A stretch of DNA of 64,000 bases, from the NCBI RefSeq assembly GCF_900148835.1, contig NZ_FRYK01000001.1, positions 682,001-746,000 on the forward strand. Direction: 5' to 3'. Positions 15,234 through 24,256 of this stretch are shown piece after piece. The position numbers and the translations under genes were made by a program. The DNA comes from Flavobacterium cucumis (lineage in GTDB: Bacteria > Bacteroidota > Bacteroidia > Flavobacteriales > Flavobacteriaceae). Below the pieces are notes generated by a model that searched no databases, was not told where the DNA came from, and saw only the letters and a list, made by a program, of their open reading frames with translations. Each line of letters starts with the position of its first letter. Position 1 is the first letter of the stretch.

Positions 15234-17303
15234 TTACCAAATTTTCACTCGGTCTTCTGGTTTTAAATACATTCCATTGTTTGATTGAATATTAAACGCT
15301 TTGTAGAACGCTTCCACATTCTGTAATGGTACATAAGCTCGATACATTCCTGGTGAATGTGGATCCGTTTTCACTTGGTTTTTGATAGCTTCATCTCTCA
15401 TTTTACTTCTCCAAATGGTTGCCCAAGAAATAAAGAAACGTTGCTCTGGAGTAAATCCGTCGATTAAACCTGGATTACCATTTTCTTTCAAATAGATTTG
15501 TAAACCATCAAATGCTGCGTTAACGCCACCTAAATCTCCGATGTTTTCACCTAAAGTGAATTTTCCATCCACAAAAATTCCAGGTAATGGCTCTAAAGCG
15601 GAATATTGATCTGCTAAAGCACTTCCTAACGTAGTGAATTGTTTTAAATCTTCATCACTCCACCAGTTTACTAAATTTCCATCCGCATTATATCTTGAAC
15701 CTGAATCGTCAAATCCGTGTGAAATTTCGTGACCAATTACCGCTCCAATTCCTCCATAATTTACAGCTTCATCCGCTTTGTAATCGTAGAATGGTGGTTG
15801 TAAAATAGCCGCTGGGAATACAATTTCGTTGTTGGTTGGGCTGAAATAAGCATTTACCGTTTGAGGCGACATGCCCCATTCTTCTTTATCAACAGGTTTT
15901 CCTATTTTTTCAATATTTTTCTTATGACTCCATCTCGCATACATTCTTGAATTATCGAAATACGTTCCACCTTGTTCTGGAGATTTCATTTGTAATTCTG
16001 AATAATCTTTCCATTTATCAGGATATCCAATTTTTACTCGGAATTTGTTCAATTTAATTTTGGCATTTTCCTTAGTAGCTTTAGTCATCCAAGGTAAATT
16101 ATCGATACGATTGTCAAAAGCTTTCATTACGTTAGTAATCATCGCTTGTGCTTTTTCTTTAGCTTCTGGTGGGAATTTTTTTGCTACGTAAAGTTTTCCT
16201 AACGCTTCCCCTAATCTTCCATTAACTGTTGCCAAAGCTCTTTCTTCAGCCGGACGTTGTTTTACCGCTCCAGTTAATGTTTTTCCGTAGAAATCAAAAT
16301 TTGCATTTTCAATCTCAGTTGACAATAAACCTGCCGAACCCCTTAAGGCAGTCCAACGCATATAAGCTTTCCAATCTTCAACTTGGTTGTCTTTTAAAAT
16401 AGTTTCAACTGTTTGTAAATATTTTGGTTGCGAAACTACTAACGAATCTACTTTCCCAATCCCAACACTTTGAAAATACGTATCCCATTTTACGGTTGGT
16501 GCTAATTTTTGTAAATCAGTAAAACTCATTGGATTATACGTTTTTCTTCTATCTCTACGCTCCACTCTATCTAAAGTTGCAGTTGACATTTTAGTTTCTA
16601 ATGCTAAAATTTTCTTTGCATTTGTATTAGCTGTAGCTTCAGATTCTCCGATGAATTGTAACATTCTCGTTACGTGAGCTACATACTTTTCGCGTTTTTC
16701 TTTGTTGTCTGGCGCATCTGAAACGTAGTAATCTCTATCAGGTAAACCAAGACTACCTGTTCCTACATAAATTACATTTTTGTTACTGTTTTTAGCATCC
16801 GCTCCAATGTAACTTCCAAAGAAACCTAATCCCATTTCTGGCTCCATTTCAGCTAACAAAACAACCAATTGATCTGCATTTTGCACCGCGTTAATTTTTG
16901 CTAAATACGGTTTTAGAGGTTCTATTCCGGCTTTATTTCTATTTACTGTATCTAAAACTGTTTTGTAGAGACTAATTGCTTTTGCTTGATCAGAATTTGG
17001 GTCGATGGTCTTATCGTTAATGGCTTCTTTTAAGATTGCCATAACATCATTATCTGTATTCTTTCTTAATTCATCAAAACTACCCCAACGCGTTCTATCC
17101 GCAGGGATTTCTGTTTTATCTAACCAAGTTCCGTTTACAAAACGATTAAAATCGTCTGCTGGATTTACCGATTTATCCATAAAACCTTGGTTAATTCCTA
17201 CAGTTTCTTTTTGGCTTGTTGCTTCTTGTGAAGACTTACACGAAGACAATACAACTGATAAGAAAAGAAAACTTAAGCTTCCTTTTAAAATAACTTTGTT
17301 CAT
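15234..17303 (-). CDS. pepO: M13 family metallopeptidase (neprilysin/PepO-like) lipoprotein
   Basis: 689 aa zinc endopeptidase. The lipobox LSSC puts the lipidated Cys at residue 22, so it is a cell-envelope lipoprotein. The N-terminal M13 domain covers about 40-420 and the catalytic domain about 470-689. The zinc motif HEISH is in GAVIGHEISHGFDDSG, the third ligand Glu is in LGENIGDLGG, and the substrate-binding NAYFSPTNNEIVFPA precedes them. Its ATG lies only 3 nt after the stop of the T9SS-secreted BNR protein, so both are probably made from one message. Confidence 0.96.
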   Translation of the reverse strand: MNKVILKGSLSFLFLSVVLSSCKSSQEATSQKETVGINQGFMDKSVNPADDFNRFVNGTWLDKTEIPADRTRWGSFDELRKNTDNDVMAILKEAINDKTIDPNSDQAKAISLYKTVLDTVNRNKAGIEPLKPYLAKINAVQNADQLVVLLAEMEPEMGLGFFGSYIGADAKNSNKNVIYVGTGSLGLPDRDYYVSDAPDNKEKREKYVAHVTRMLQFIGESEATANTNAKKILALETKMSTATLDRVERRDRRKTYNPMSFTDLQKLAPTVKWDTYFQSVGIGKVDSLVVSQPKYLQTVETILKDNQVEDWKAYMRWTALRGSAGLLSTEIENANFDFYGKTLTGAVKQRPAEERALATVNGRLGEALGKLYVAKKFPPEAKEKAQAMITNVMKAFDNRIDNLPWMTKATKENAKIKLNKFRVKIGYPDKWKDYSELQMKSPEQGGTYFDNSRMYARWSHKKNIEKIGKPVDKEEWGMSPQTVNAYFSPTNNEIVFPAAILQPPFYDYKADEAVNYGGIGAVIGHEISHGFDDSGSRYNADGNLVNWWSDEDLKQFTTLGSALADQYSALEPLPGIFVDGKFTLGENIGDLGGVNAAFDGLQIYLKENGNPGLIDGFTPEQRFFISWATIWRSKMRDEAIKNQVKTDPHSPGMYRAYVPLQNVEAFYKAFNIQSNNGMYLKPEDRVKIW

Positions 17304-17306
17304 AAT

Positions 17307-20300
17307 TTACTCTTTTATTATTCGTTTTACTATTGATTGATTATTAGCTGTTATTTTAACAAAATAAATCCCTAGAGATGCAGAAGTTAAATCAATTGAG
17401 ATTTGAGCATTAGAATTGCTAACATCATTTTTTGATAAAATAACTTTCCCAGTCACATCATAAACTTCAATTGCTGAAACTTCATTTGCTCCTGTAACTA
17501 AATTAAAAATGCCTTTTGATGGATTGGGATATAATAAAATATTATCCATTTCAAAGCTTTGATTAGAAAGTGTGCCATTTATTACAAAATCATCAATATT
17601 AACCCCTTCAGCGCCAACCGCTTCGTCGGAATGAAATACAATTCTGAAAATGACATTTGTTTCTGTATTTAAACTCAAAAGTGGGTATGAATACGTCCTA
17701 ACCGTAGTGTCGATACCAGTCCATTGTGCTCCGGGACAATTAAAACAATCTTCACCTGAAGTGGCAGAAGTCCTATCACTATTGTACCATCCTGGAACAG
17801 CTGTTCCTAAAACATTCCAAGAAGCACCAAAGTCTGTAGAATATTCTACATAAACCACATCCCAATTTAGCTCTAAATTGAACTTCATTTTAAAGCTAAT
17901 CTGAGGATTAACTACATTTGATAAATTATAACATTGTGAAACTAAATAGGATTTAGTTTCGTTTGGATAATTTCTTGATAAATTAGTTGTATAAACAAAA
18001 TTTCCGTCTGAACTCATTGCTCCAGAACTTCTAATTCCTCTTGTCCATAAAGAACCCGTAGCTCCTTCATTATATGAAATTAGTTCATCAGATGCATTTG
18101 TGAAAGTGTTGACAACCCCCACTGAACCTGAGTCATTAACGTAAAATTGCGTTAGTCCTGTATTATTATCAGAAAAAGCGTCATTTGCAATTGATGATGA
18201 TACACTGATGGTATGAATTCCTCTTGCTAAATTTACTGAAGGTAGTGCTATTAATGTTGAAGATCCAGATGTTATAGAACCATTCCAAACAAAATTGTAA
18301 TTCGTTCCATCAATATTATAATCTGTCGTGACCTGCGATACGGCAGTACTCCCATTATTTTTTACCTCCACAATTGGAGTAACACTGCCATCACAATTTA
18401 TTTCAAGTCCCGGATTTTGGATTGCAACAAATTTTAAATCATTTTCTGGAATTTCAACAGGAATTGCTGTCTGCCAAACGCCTCTTCCATAAGTAGCAGC
18501 TATTAATTTAGCATCCTCGGTATTAATTTCTAAGTCCTCAACGGAAACATTTGGTAAATTCATGTCAAATGGCTCCCAATTTATCATTGTATCATCTAGA
18601 TAGTAGACACCTAAACTTGTTCCTAAAAATAGTGGATTTTGAGAATGTCTAGATTGATGAACGATGATGTTTTTTCCTATATTGGGCAAGCCTGATGAAA
18701 TATTTGTAAAGGTATTACCACCATCTAAAGATTTCAAAACCCTTCCCGTTAAACCTGCTGTTGTTAGATAAACTATACTGTTATTAGAATGATTAACCTC
18801 AACCGATGAAATTGAACTAGATGCAGTGTAAACTTGAGAAAAATTTAAACCTCCATCATTACTCTTATATAAACCTGTTCCATTGGCGATGTATATAATA
18901 GTATCATTTGTTGGATCTATTTCAATATAATCAATATTTCCTGAACCCGTTTGAACACTATTTAATTGCTGCCAAGTGGTACCCGATAATTTGTACAAAA
19001 AGTTAAATCCTGAAAATAGCTCTCCAGTCGAATTAACAACCAAGGGTGTTACCCAATTACCATCTATCCCTCCAGGTGAAGCTACTGAACCTGATCTACT
19101 GTTACCACCATTAGTACTAATATACATTGTTCCTCCATATTGAATAAAACCATAATAAAGGTTTTGATTGTTTGGATCGATTGCCGTATCCATTCCATCT
19201 GCACCGTAGAAATTTTTCCATTGCTCTCCACTGTATGCATAACCCCCATTATCTTGTAAACCGCCTACCATGTTTCCGCTAGATTGCTTAGAAACTGCAA
19301 TTTTGTAATACTGACTTATCTGTGCTGTTGCAGTTAAATCTGTAAAATTTGCACCTCCGTTTTGTGATACATAAATTCCTCCATCGCTACCACAATACAA
19401 TTTCCCAGCCTGAAAACCCAAATAATGAATGTCTGCATGCGTGTATGAAGGTGCGGTTGGCGAACTCCAATTGTTTAATCTACTCATGTTAGTCCCCCCA
19501 TTTGTAGATTTCCAAACATTTAAACACCCTGTATAAATCTCTTCAGCATTTACATCAGAAACAGCTATTGCTAAGTCAAACCAAGCCTGATTAGATTCGA
19601 GAACGTTAGTCACCGAATTTCTTTCCACAAAAGTCACACCACCATCAGTAGATCTAAAAACACCTTGAAAACTGTAATCAGGTGAAATACCTGCGCTTAA
19701 GATATAAATGTAATTAGGATTCGCTGGTGTAACATCCATAACTAATCTTCCAGAAATACTGGGTAAATTAGACTGTACATAATTAAACGTATCTCCCGAA
19801 TCTGTTGAAATATAAAATCTAAATGTGGTTATGGATTCTCCACCAATTATTTCACTTGTTCTTCCAGTAGCATAAATTACATTTGAGTTATTAGGTTTTA
19901 ATCGAATATTACCTTGTGAAAAGTTTCCCGATTTAACGATACTCCAATTCAATCCTGCATTTGTAGTTTTATAAATACCATTACTAGTTGCACACCACAA
20001 AATCTGATTGTTTGTTGGATGTATAATAATATCCCCAGCTCTTGAATTTGCGCTTGAGAATGTTAGACCAGTCGCTGCCCAACTCAATCCTCCGTCTGTA
20101 GATTTAAAAATTCCAACAGAATATGAATCGCCTGCGTCTTTATCTCCCGTAGCAATATAAATCACATTGGAATTGGTTGGATCAATCGCAATTCCTGACA
20201 CTCCAATTTGAGGCAATGCGTCCGTTAGTGGAATCCAATCAACACCAGCGTTAACAGATTTCCAAATACCTCCAGCCGGTGCACCTAAATATATTGTGTT

Positions 20301-20744
20301 GGGATTATTAGGATCAACGGCAACAATATTAACCCTTCCTTGACCTGATGACCAAGAGCCCGTGTTTACATGAGAAAACGGCCCTACGGGTTGCCAATTA
20401 CTGACTGGTGAAGCAAACGTGGTATTTCTTGTAGTTCTCTGACTATTTTTTTGATTCCATGCCGACCACAACTCTTGCGGAGAAATCAAATACCCTTGCT
20501 CATTCACTTTATTTTTCCAATGGTGTTCCCATCTTTTATAAGGATTATGACCAGACCCCCTAACACTTCTATCACGAGTTTTCCAAAATTCGTTAAATCT
20601 TGAAGAAATTTCCTGAATAGACAATTCTTTTTTCCTTTCAAACTCATTACCATTTTGATTATTCATCCAAGGAGCAGCAGAATTAAATTGTGAAAATCCC
20701 AAAAAGGAACACAAAACACTTAAGACTAAGTAATATTTTACCAT
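17307..20744 (-). CDS. T9SS-secreted BNR/Asp-box repeat (sortilin/VPS10-like) protein
   Basis: 1145 aa with a signal peptide (MVKYYLVLSVLCSFLGFSQ). Residues about 110-780 carry many Asp-box (BNR) repeats of the S-T-D-G-G-x-x-W/F type (KSTDGGLSW, RSTDGGVTF, KSNDGGLNF, KSLDGGNTF), which fold as beta-propellers in VPS10/sortilin and sialidase-like proteins. Sialidase FRIP and catalytic motifs are not evident. A beta-sandwich region follows, and the last about 75 residues (YPNPSKGIFNLV to IVKRIIKE) are a T9SS type A sorting domain. The protein should be exported and probably anchored on the surface. A TATATTTG -7 box precedes the gene. Confidence 0.9.
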   Translation of the reverse strand: MVKYYLVLSVLCSFLGFSQFNSAAPWMNNQNGNEFERKKELSIQEISSRFNEFWKTRDRSVRGSGHNPYKRWEHHWKNKVNEQGYLISPQELWSAWNQKNSQRTTRNTTFASPVSNWQPVGPFSHVNTGSWSSGQGRVNIVAVDPNNPNTIYLGAPAGGIWKSVNAGVDWIPLTDALPQIGVSGIAIDPTNSNVIYIATGDKDAGDSYSVGIFKSTDGGLSWAATGLTFSSANSRAGDIIIHPTNNQILWCATSNGIYKTTNAGLNWSIVKSGNFSQGNIRLKPNNSNVIYATGRTSEIIGGESITTFRFYISTDSGDTFNYVQSNLPSISGRLVMDVTPANPNYIYILSAGISPDYSFQGVFRSTDGGVTFVERNSVTNVLESNQAWFDLAIAVSDVNAEEIYTGCLNVWKSTNGGTNMSRLNNWSSPTAPSYTHADIHYLGFQAGKLYCGSDGGIYVSQNGGANFTDLTATAQISQYYKIAVSKQSSGNMVGGLQDNGGYAYSGEQWKNFYGADGMDTAIDPNNQNLYYGFIQYGGTMYISTNGGNSRSGSVASPGGIDGNWVTPLVVNSTGELFSGFNFLYKLSGTTWQQLNSVQTGSGNIDYIEIDPTNDTIIYIANGTGLYKSNDGGLNFSQVYTASSSISSVEVNHSNNSIVYLTTAGLTGRVLKSLDGGNTFTNISSGLPNIGKNIIVHQSRHSQNPLFLGTSLGVYYLDDTMINWEPFDMNLPNVSVEDLEINTEDAKLIAATYGRGVWQTAIPVEIPENDLKFVAIQNPGLEINCDGSVTPIVEVKNNGSTAVSQVTTDYNIDGTNYNFVWNGSITSGSSTLIALPSVNLARGIHTISVSSSIANDAFSDNNTGLTQFYVNDSGSVGVVNTFTNASDELISYNEGATGSLWTRGIRSSGAMSSDGNFVYTTNLSRNYPNETKSYLVSQCYNLSNVVNPQISFKMKFNLELNWDVVYVEYSTDFGASWNVLGTAVPGWYNSDRTSATSGEDCFNCPGAQWTGIDTTVRTYSYPLLSLNTETNVIFRIVFHSDEAVGAEGVNIDDFVINGTLSNQSFEMDNILLYPNPSKGIFNLVTGANEVSAIEVYDVTGKVILSKNDVSNSNAQISIDLTSASLGIYFVKITANNQSIVKRIIKE

Positions 20745-20771
20745 AAATTTTTATAATCAATTGTCATATTA

Positions 20772-20779
20772 CAAATATA
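20772..20779 (-). promoter_or_regulatory. -7 element of the BNR-repeat gene
   Basis: TATATTTG on the minus strand, 27 nt before the ATG at 20744. No clear TTG at the right distance. Confidence 0.45.
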
Positions 20780-20805
20780 ACTAAGAAAATCAACATATTA
20801 TAATT

Positions 20806-20861
20806 TTAACAAATCTCTATTGTCGTTTTAACAAAAGCCATTTGATTTATGATTAATTTTG
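20806..20861 (+). promoter_or_regulatory. SCO gene promoter with two TTAACAA half-sites
   Basis: TAATTTTG (20854-20861) fits the -7 consensus. No -33 TTG is present; instead TTAACAA occurs at 20806-20812 and 20828-20834 (22 nt period), the second ending 19 nt before the -7 box, the same distance as at the DUF1573 promoter (55841-55874). Confidence 0.4.
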
Positions 20862-20872
20862 TAAAAAAAAAT

Positions 20873-21568
20873 ATGCTAGATTTTCTTGCGCCTTATAAAA
20901 AGTTTTTTATTGTTTTTGGTATACTCTCTTTATTAATATATTTTGGTATTTACAGTTTGCTTTCCCCAAAAAAAATGCTCCCTATTTATTCGCCAAGAGA
21001 TATTAATCCGGAATTAGTGGATTCCACAGTCCAACATATTGGTAATGATCATAAAATAGCTGACTTTGCTTTTACCAATCAAAACGGAAAAATAATTACG
21101 CAAAAAGACTACGAAAACACCATTTATGTAGCCGATTTCTTTTTTACCACGTGCCCTACTATTTGTCCCAAAATGACCGATAACATGGTTTGGTTGCAAA
21201 ACCAATTGAGGAATAATCCAGAAGTAAAACTATTGTCATTTTCTGTTACTCCAGATATCGACACCCCTGAAGTTTTAAAAAAGTATGCCATTGAAAAAGG
21301 AGTTGAGGATTCACATTGGAATTTAGTAACTGGCGATAAAAAAGACATCTATTATTTAGCTCGAAAATCGTATTTAGCGGTAAAAACAGGTAAACCAGAA
21401 GAACTATATGATATGGTTCATACTGAAAACTTTATTTTAATAGATAAGAACAAACGCATTCGAGGTTTCTATGACGGCACCAACTTGGATGAATCCACAG
21501 ATGACACACAAACAAAAAATATGAAACAACTTTTGGAAGATATATTATGGCTTTGCGAAAATCAATAA
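20873..21568 (+). CDS. SCO1/SenC family copper-chaperone-like protein
   Basis: 231 aa from the ATG at 20873; an in-frame ATG at 20849 lies before the -7 box. SCO proteins are membrane-anchored thioredoxin-fold proteins that help assemble the CuA centre of cytochrome oxidase or act as thiol reductants. One N-terminal membrane helix (FFIVFGILSLLIYFGIYSLL) anchors it. The metal-binding cysteines are in TTCPTICP (C-x3-C) and the conserved histidine is in MVHTENF. It precedes feoA by about 100 nt, but feoA has its own promoter-like sequence. Confidence 0.92.
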   Translation: MLDFLAPYKKFFIVFGILSLLIYFGIYSLLSPKKMLPIYSPRDINPELVDSTVQHIGNDHKIADFAFTNQNGKIITQKDYENTIYVADFFFTTCPTICPKMTDNMVWLQNQLRNNPEVKLLSFSVTPDIDTPEVLKKYAIEKGVEDSHWNLVTGDKKDIYYLARKSYLAVKTGKPEELYDMVHTENFILIDKNKRIRGFYDGTNLDESTDDTQTKNMKQLLEDILWLCENQ

Positions 21569-21632
21569 TGTTAAATTCATGTTTAAATTTGCTAATTATG
21601 ATAAAAATCAATTTTTGTCCGATTATAATTTT

Positions 21633-21640
21633 TACTTTTG
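21633..21640 (+). promoter_or_regulatory. feoAB promoter -7 element
   Basis: TACTTTTG, 26 nt before feoA. A TTTG at 21614-21617 is 15 nt upstream, a little short for a -33 element. AATCTAAATAA at 21652-21662, just before the feoA ATG, recurs before the TonB receptor gene (24244-24254). Confidence 0.45.
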
Positions 21641-21666
21641 TATTTTAATTCAATCTAAATAAGGAA

Positions 21667-21894
21667 ATGGAAATTTGTTCTTCTGAACTTAAAATTGGAG
21701 AAGTTGCTAAAATAACTTCAATAAACCTAGATGAAATCCCACTGAAATTACTAGAAATGGGATGTTTGCCTGGAAATTCCATTACTTTAATTCAAGTTGC
21801 ACCTTTCGGTGATCCTTTATACTTTAATGTAAATGATTCCCATGTAGCCATCCGACTAGAAACGGCTAAAGAAATCATTGTTGCCAAATTGTAA
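21667..21894 (+). CDS. feoA: FeoA ferrous iron transport protein
   Basis: 75 aa SH3-like cytoplasmic protein that supports FeoB. Characteristic segments are LKIGEVAKITSI, LLEMGCLPGNSITLIQVAPF with the conserved GxxxG-type turn, and the C-terminal IRLETAKEIIVAKL. FeoB starts 5 nt downstream, so they are one operon, probably derepressed when iron is low. Spacing and order are the standard ones in Bacteroidota. Confidence 0.95.
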   Translation: MEICSSELKIGEVAKITSINLDEIPLKLLEMGCLPGNSITLIQVAPFGDPLYFNVNDSHVAIRLETAKEIIVAKL

Positions 21895-21899
21895 TTCTC

Positions 21900-24002
21900 A
21901 TGAATAAAAATCCTATCAAAGTTGCTTTAATTGGAAACCCAAATGTGGGCAAAACATCGGTTTTTAATGAATTAACAGGATTAAATCAACAAGTGGGAAA
22001 TTATCCTGGAATCACCGTTGAGAAAAAACAAGGGGTATGTAAATTAAATGAAACCACAAAAGCTAAAATCATTGATTTACCTGGAACTTACAGCTTAAAC
22101 GCAAGTTCTATTGATGAAAATGTGGTGATTGAATTGTTACTGAATAAAAACGACGAAGATTTTCCAGATGTAGCCGTTGTAGTGACCGAAGTGGAAAATT
22201 TAAAACGAAACTTACTTCTTTTTACCCAAATTAAAGATTTAGAAATTCCAACTATTTTAGTCATTAATATGGCGGATAGAATGGAGTTGAAAGGAATTGA
22301 ATTAGATATTCCCGTTTTAGAAAAAGAATTAAAAACAAAGATTGCTTTAATTAGTTCTCGCAAAAAAATCGGAATTGACAACCTAAAAAACTTAATTCTC
22401 AATTATGAAACGCTTTCAACCGAACCGTGTTTGAATGCATCTTCTATTGATCCAGACTATTTCAACAATTTAAGAAGAGCCTTTCCAAATCAGTTGTTAT
22501 ACAAGCTTTGGTTAGTAATTACTCAGGATGTTAACTTTTTGAATTTAGATCGAAACGAAATCAAAAGTTCCTTTACCAAATCGCATTCCGATTTGAAAAA
22601 ATTACAACAAAAAGAAACTATAAAACGTTATCAATTTATCAACGATACTCTTAAACTAGGTCAAAAAATTGATGTTTCTAAAGCAACTGATATTAGAGCA
22701 AAAATTGACCGTATTTTAACGCACAAAGTTTTTGGATACATTATTTTCTTCGGAATTTTAATGTTGATTTTTCAGTTTTTATTTGATTGGAGTAGTATTC
22801 CAATGGATTACATCGATGAAACTTTTGCCAATTTGAGTTCGCTTGCCAAAGAATATCTTCCAGCTGGAGAATTTACCAATTTAATCAGTGAAGGACTAAT
22901 TCCAGGAATTGGGGGTATTGTGATTTTCATTCCTCAAATTGCTTTTTTATTCTTATTCATTTCCGTCTTGGAAGAAAGTGGCTACATGAGTCGCGTAGTA
23001 TTTTTGATGGACAAGATCATGCGCAAATTTGGCTTATCTGGAAAAAGTATTGTTCCTTTAATTTCAGGAACAGCTTGTGCCATTCCAGCGATAATGAGTG
23101 CGCGAAACATTGAGAATTGGAAAGAACGATTAATTACAATTTTAGTCACACCTTTCACTACGTGTTCTGCGAGATTACCCGTTTATGCAATTTTAATTTC
23201 CTTAATTATACCCGAAAAAAGAGTCTTAGGATTTCTGAGTTTACAAGGATTAACCTTAATGGCCCTGTATTTATTAGGTTTTGGAATGGCCATTTTCTCT
23301 GCTTATTTATTGAATAAATTTTTAAAACTAAATGCCAAATCGTATTTCGTAGTTGAAATGCCAAGTTATAAAATTCCGCTATTTAAGAATGTTGGGATAA
23401 ACGTTATAGAAAAAACCAAAGCTTTTGTTTTTGGTGCTGGTAAAATTATTTTGGCATTGTCTGTTATATTATGGTTTTTAGGTTCACACGGATTAAGTGA
23501 TGATTTTAACAATGCTGAAAAAATAGTAACCGAACAAAATAAAAACAAAACCATAACTTCTGAAGAATTTGAAGATCAAGTAAACTCTTTCAAACTAGAA
23601 AATTCTTATATTGGTTACATGGGAAAAGCTATTGAACCCGTGATTCGCCCTCTTGGATATGATTGGAAAATTGGGATTGCAGTAGTGAGTTCGTTCGCAG
23701 CTCGCGAAGTTTTCGTAGGAACTTTAGCTACTATATACAGTGTTGGGAGTCACAGTGAAGAAGAAACCACAATAAAAAAGAGAATGGCTGCTGAGGTACA
23801 TCCTGAAACTGGGAAAAAAATATTCAATTTTGCTACTGGAATTTCCTTATTGTTATTCTATGCTTTTGCGATGCAATGCATTTCTACATTAGCCATTGTA
23901 AAAAAAGAAACCAATTCATGGAAATGGCCAATAATTCAATTGGTTTTCATGAGTGGATTTGCTTATTTAACTTCATTAATTGCATTTCAAATTTTGAAAT
24001 AA
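21900..24002 (+). CDS. feoB: FeoB ferrous iron transporter
   Basis: 700 aa inner-membrane Fe(II) importer. The N-terminal G domain (about 1-165) shows G1 GNPNVGKTS, G3 DLPGTYSL and G4 NMAD; a helical GDI-like region follows to about 270. The membrane part holds two Gate domains, with the cysteine-containing ISGTACAIPAIMSARNIE and TPFTTCSARLPVYAILI, and the second AIEPVIRPLGYDWKIG with SFAAREVFVGTLATIY. It is preceded by feoA. A small FeoB-associated gene is at 26552, separated from feoB by a TonB receptor gene. Confidence 0.97.
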   Translation: MNKNPIKVALIGNPNVGKTSVFNELTGLNQQVGNYPGITVEKKQGVCKLNETTKAKIIDLPGTYSLNASSIDENVVIELLLNKNDEDFPDVAVVVTEVENLKRNLLLFTQIKDLEIPTILVINMADRMELKGIELDIPVLEKELKTKIALISSRKKIGIDNLKNLILNYETLSTEPCLNASSIDPDYFNNLRRAFPNQLLYKLWLVITQDVNFLNLDRNEIKSSFTKSHSDLKKLQQKETIKRYQFINDTLKLGQKIDVSKATDIRAKIDRILTHKVFGYIIFFGILMLIFQFLFDWSSIPMDYIDETFANLSSLAKEYLPAGEFTNLISEGLIPGIGGIVIFIPQIAFLFLFISVLEESGYMSRVVFLMDKIMRKFGLSGKSIVPLISGTACAIPAIMSARNIENWKERLITILVTPFTTCSARLPVYAILISLIIPEKRVLGFLSLQGLTLMALYLLGFGMAIFSAYLLNKFLKLNAKSYFVVEMPSYKIPLFKNVGINVIEKTKAFVFGAGKIILALSVILWFLGSHGLSDDFNNAEKIVTEQNKNKTITSEEFEDQVNSFKLENSYIGYMGKAIEPVIRPLGYDWKIGIAVVSSFAAREVFVGTLATIYSVGSHSEEETTIKKRMAAEVHPETGKKIFNFATGISLLLFYAFAMQCISTLAIVKKETNSWKWPIIQLVFMSGFAYLTSLIAFQILK

Positions 24003-24199
24003 ACGATTTGAACGAATAAAGCTAGATTTAAATCATGTTTTATACGTTTTTTAAAAATATATTTTACACATCATTTTTACTATTTTAACATAAAATAAAG
24101 CAAGAAAAAATACTTGTTTATTATAAAAAATAAAATAAAATATTAAAATTTTCCTTTATTTATAATTCTCAATTAAAAATATGATTTGTCTATTTATAA

Positions 24200-24231
24200 T
24201 TTGTCTAAATAAATTAAAGTGATTAATTTTG
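24200..24231 (+). promoter_or_regulatory. Promoter of the FecA-like receptor gene
   Basis: TTTG (24200-24203), 20 nt, TAATTTTG (24224-24231): a near-ideal Bacteroidota promoter. The -33 lies in TTTGTCTAAAT, an 11-mer found again at the dtxR/TonB intergenic region (29597-29607). The rest of the 254-nt gap from 24003 is AT-rich with nothing else recognised. Confidence 0.6.
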
Positions 24232-24256
24232 CTTTGTAGAATTAATCTAAATAAAG

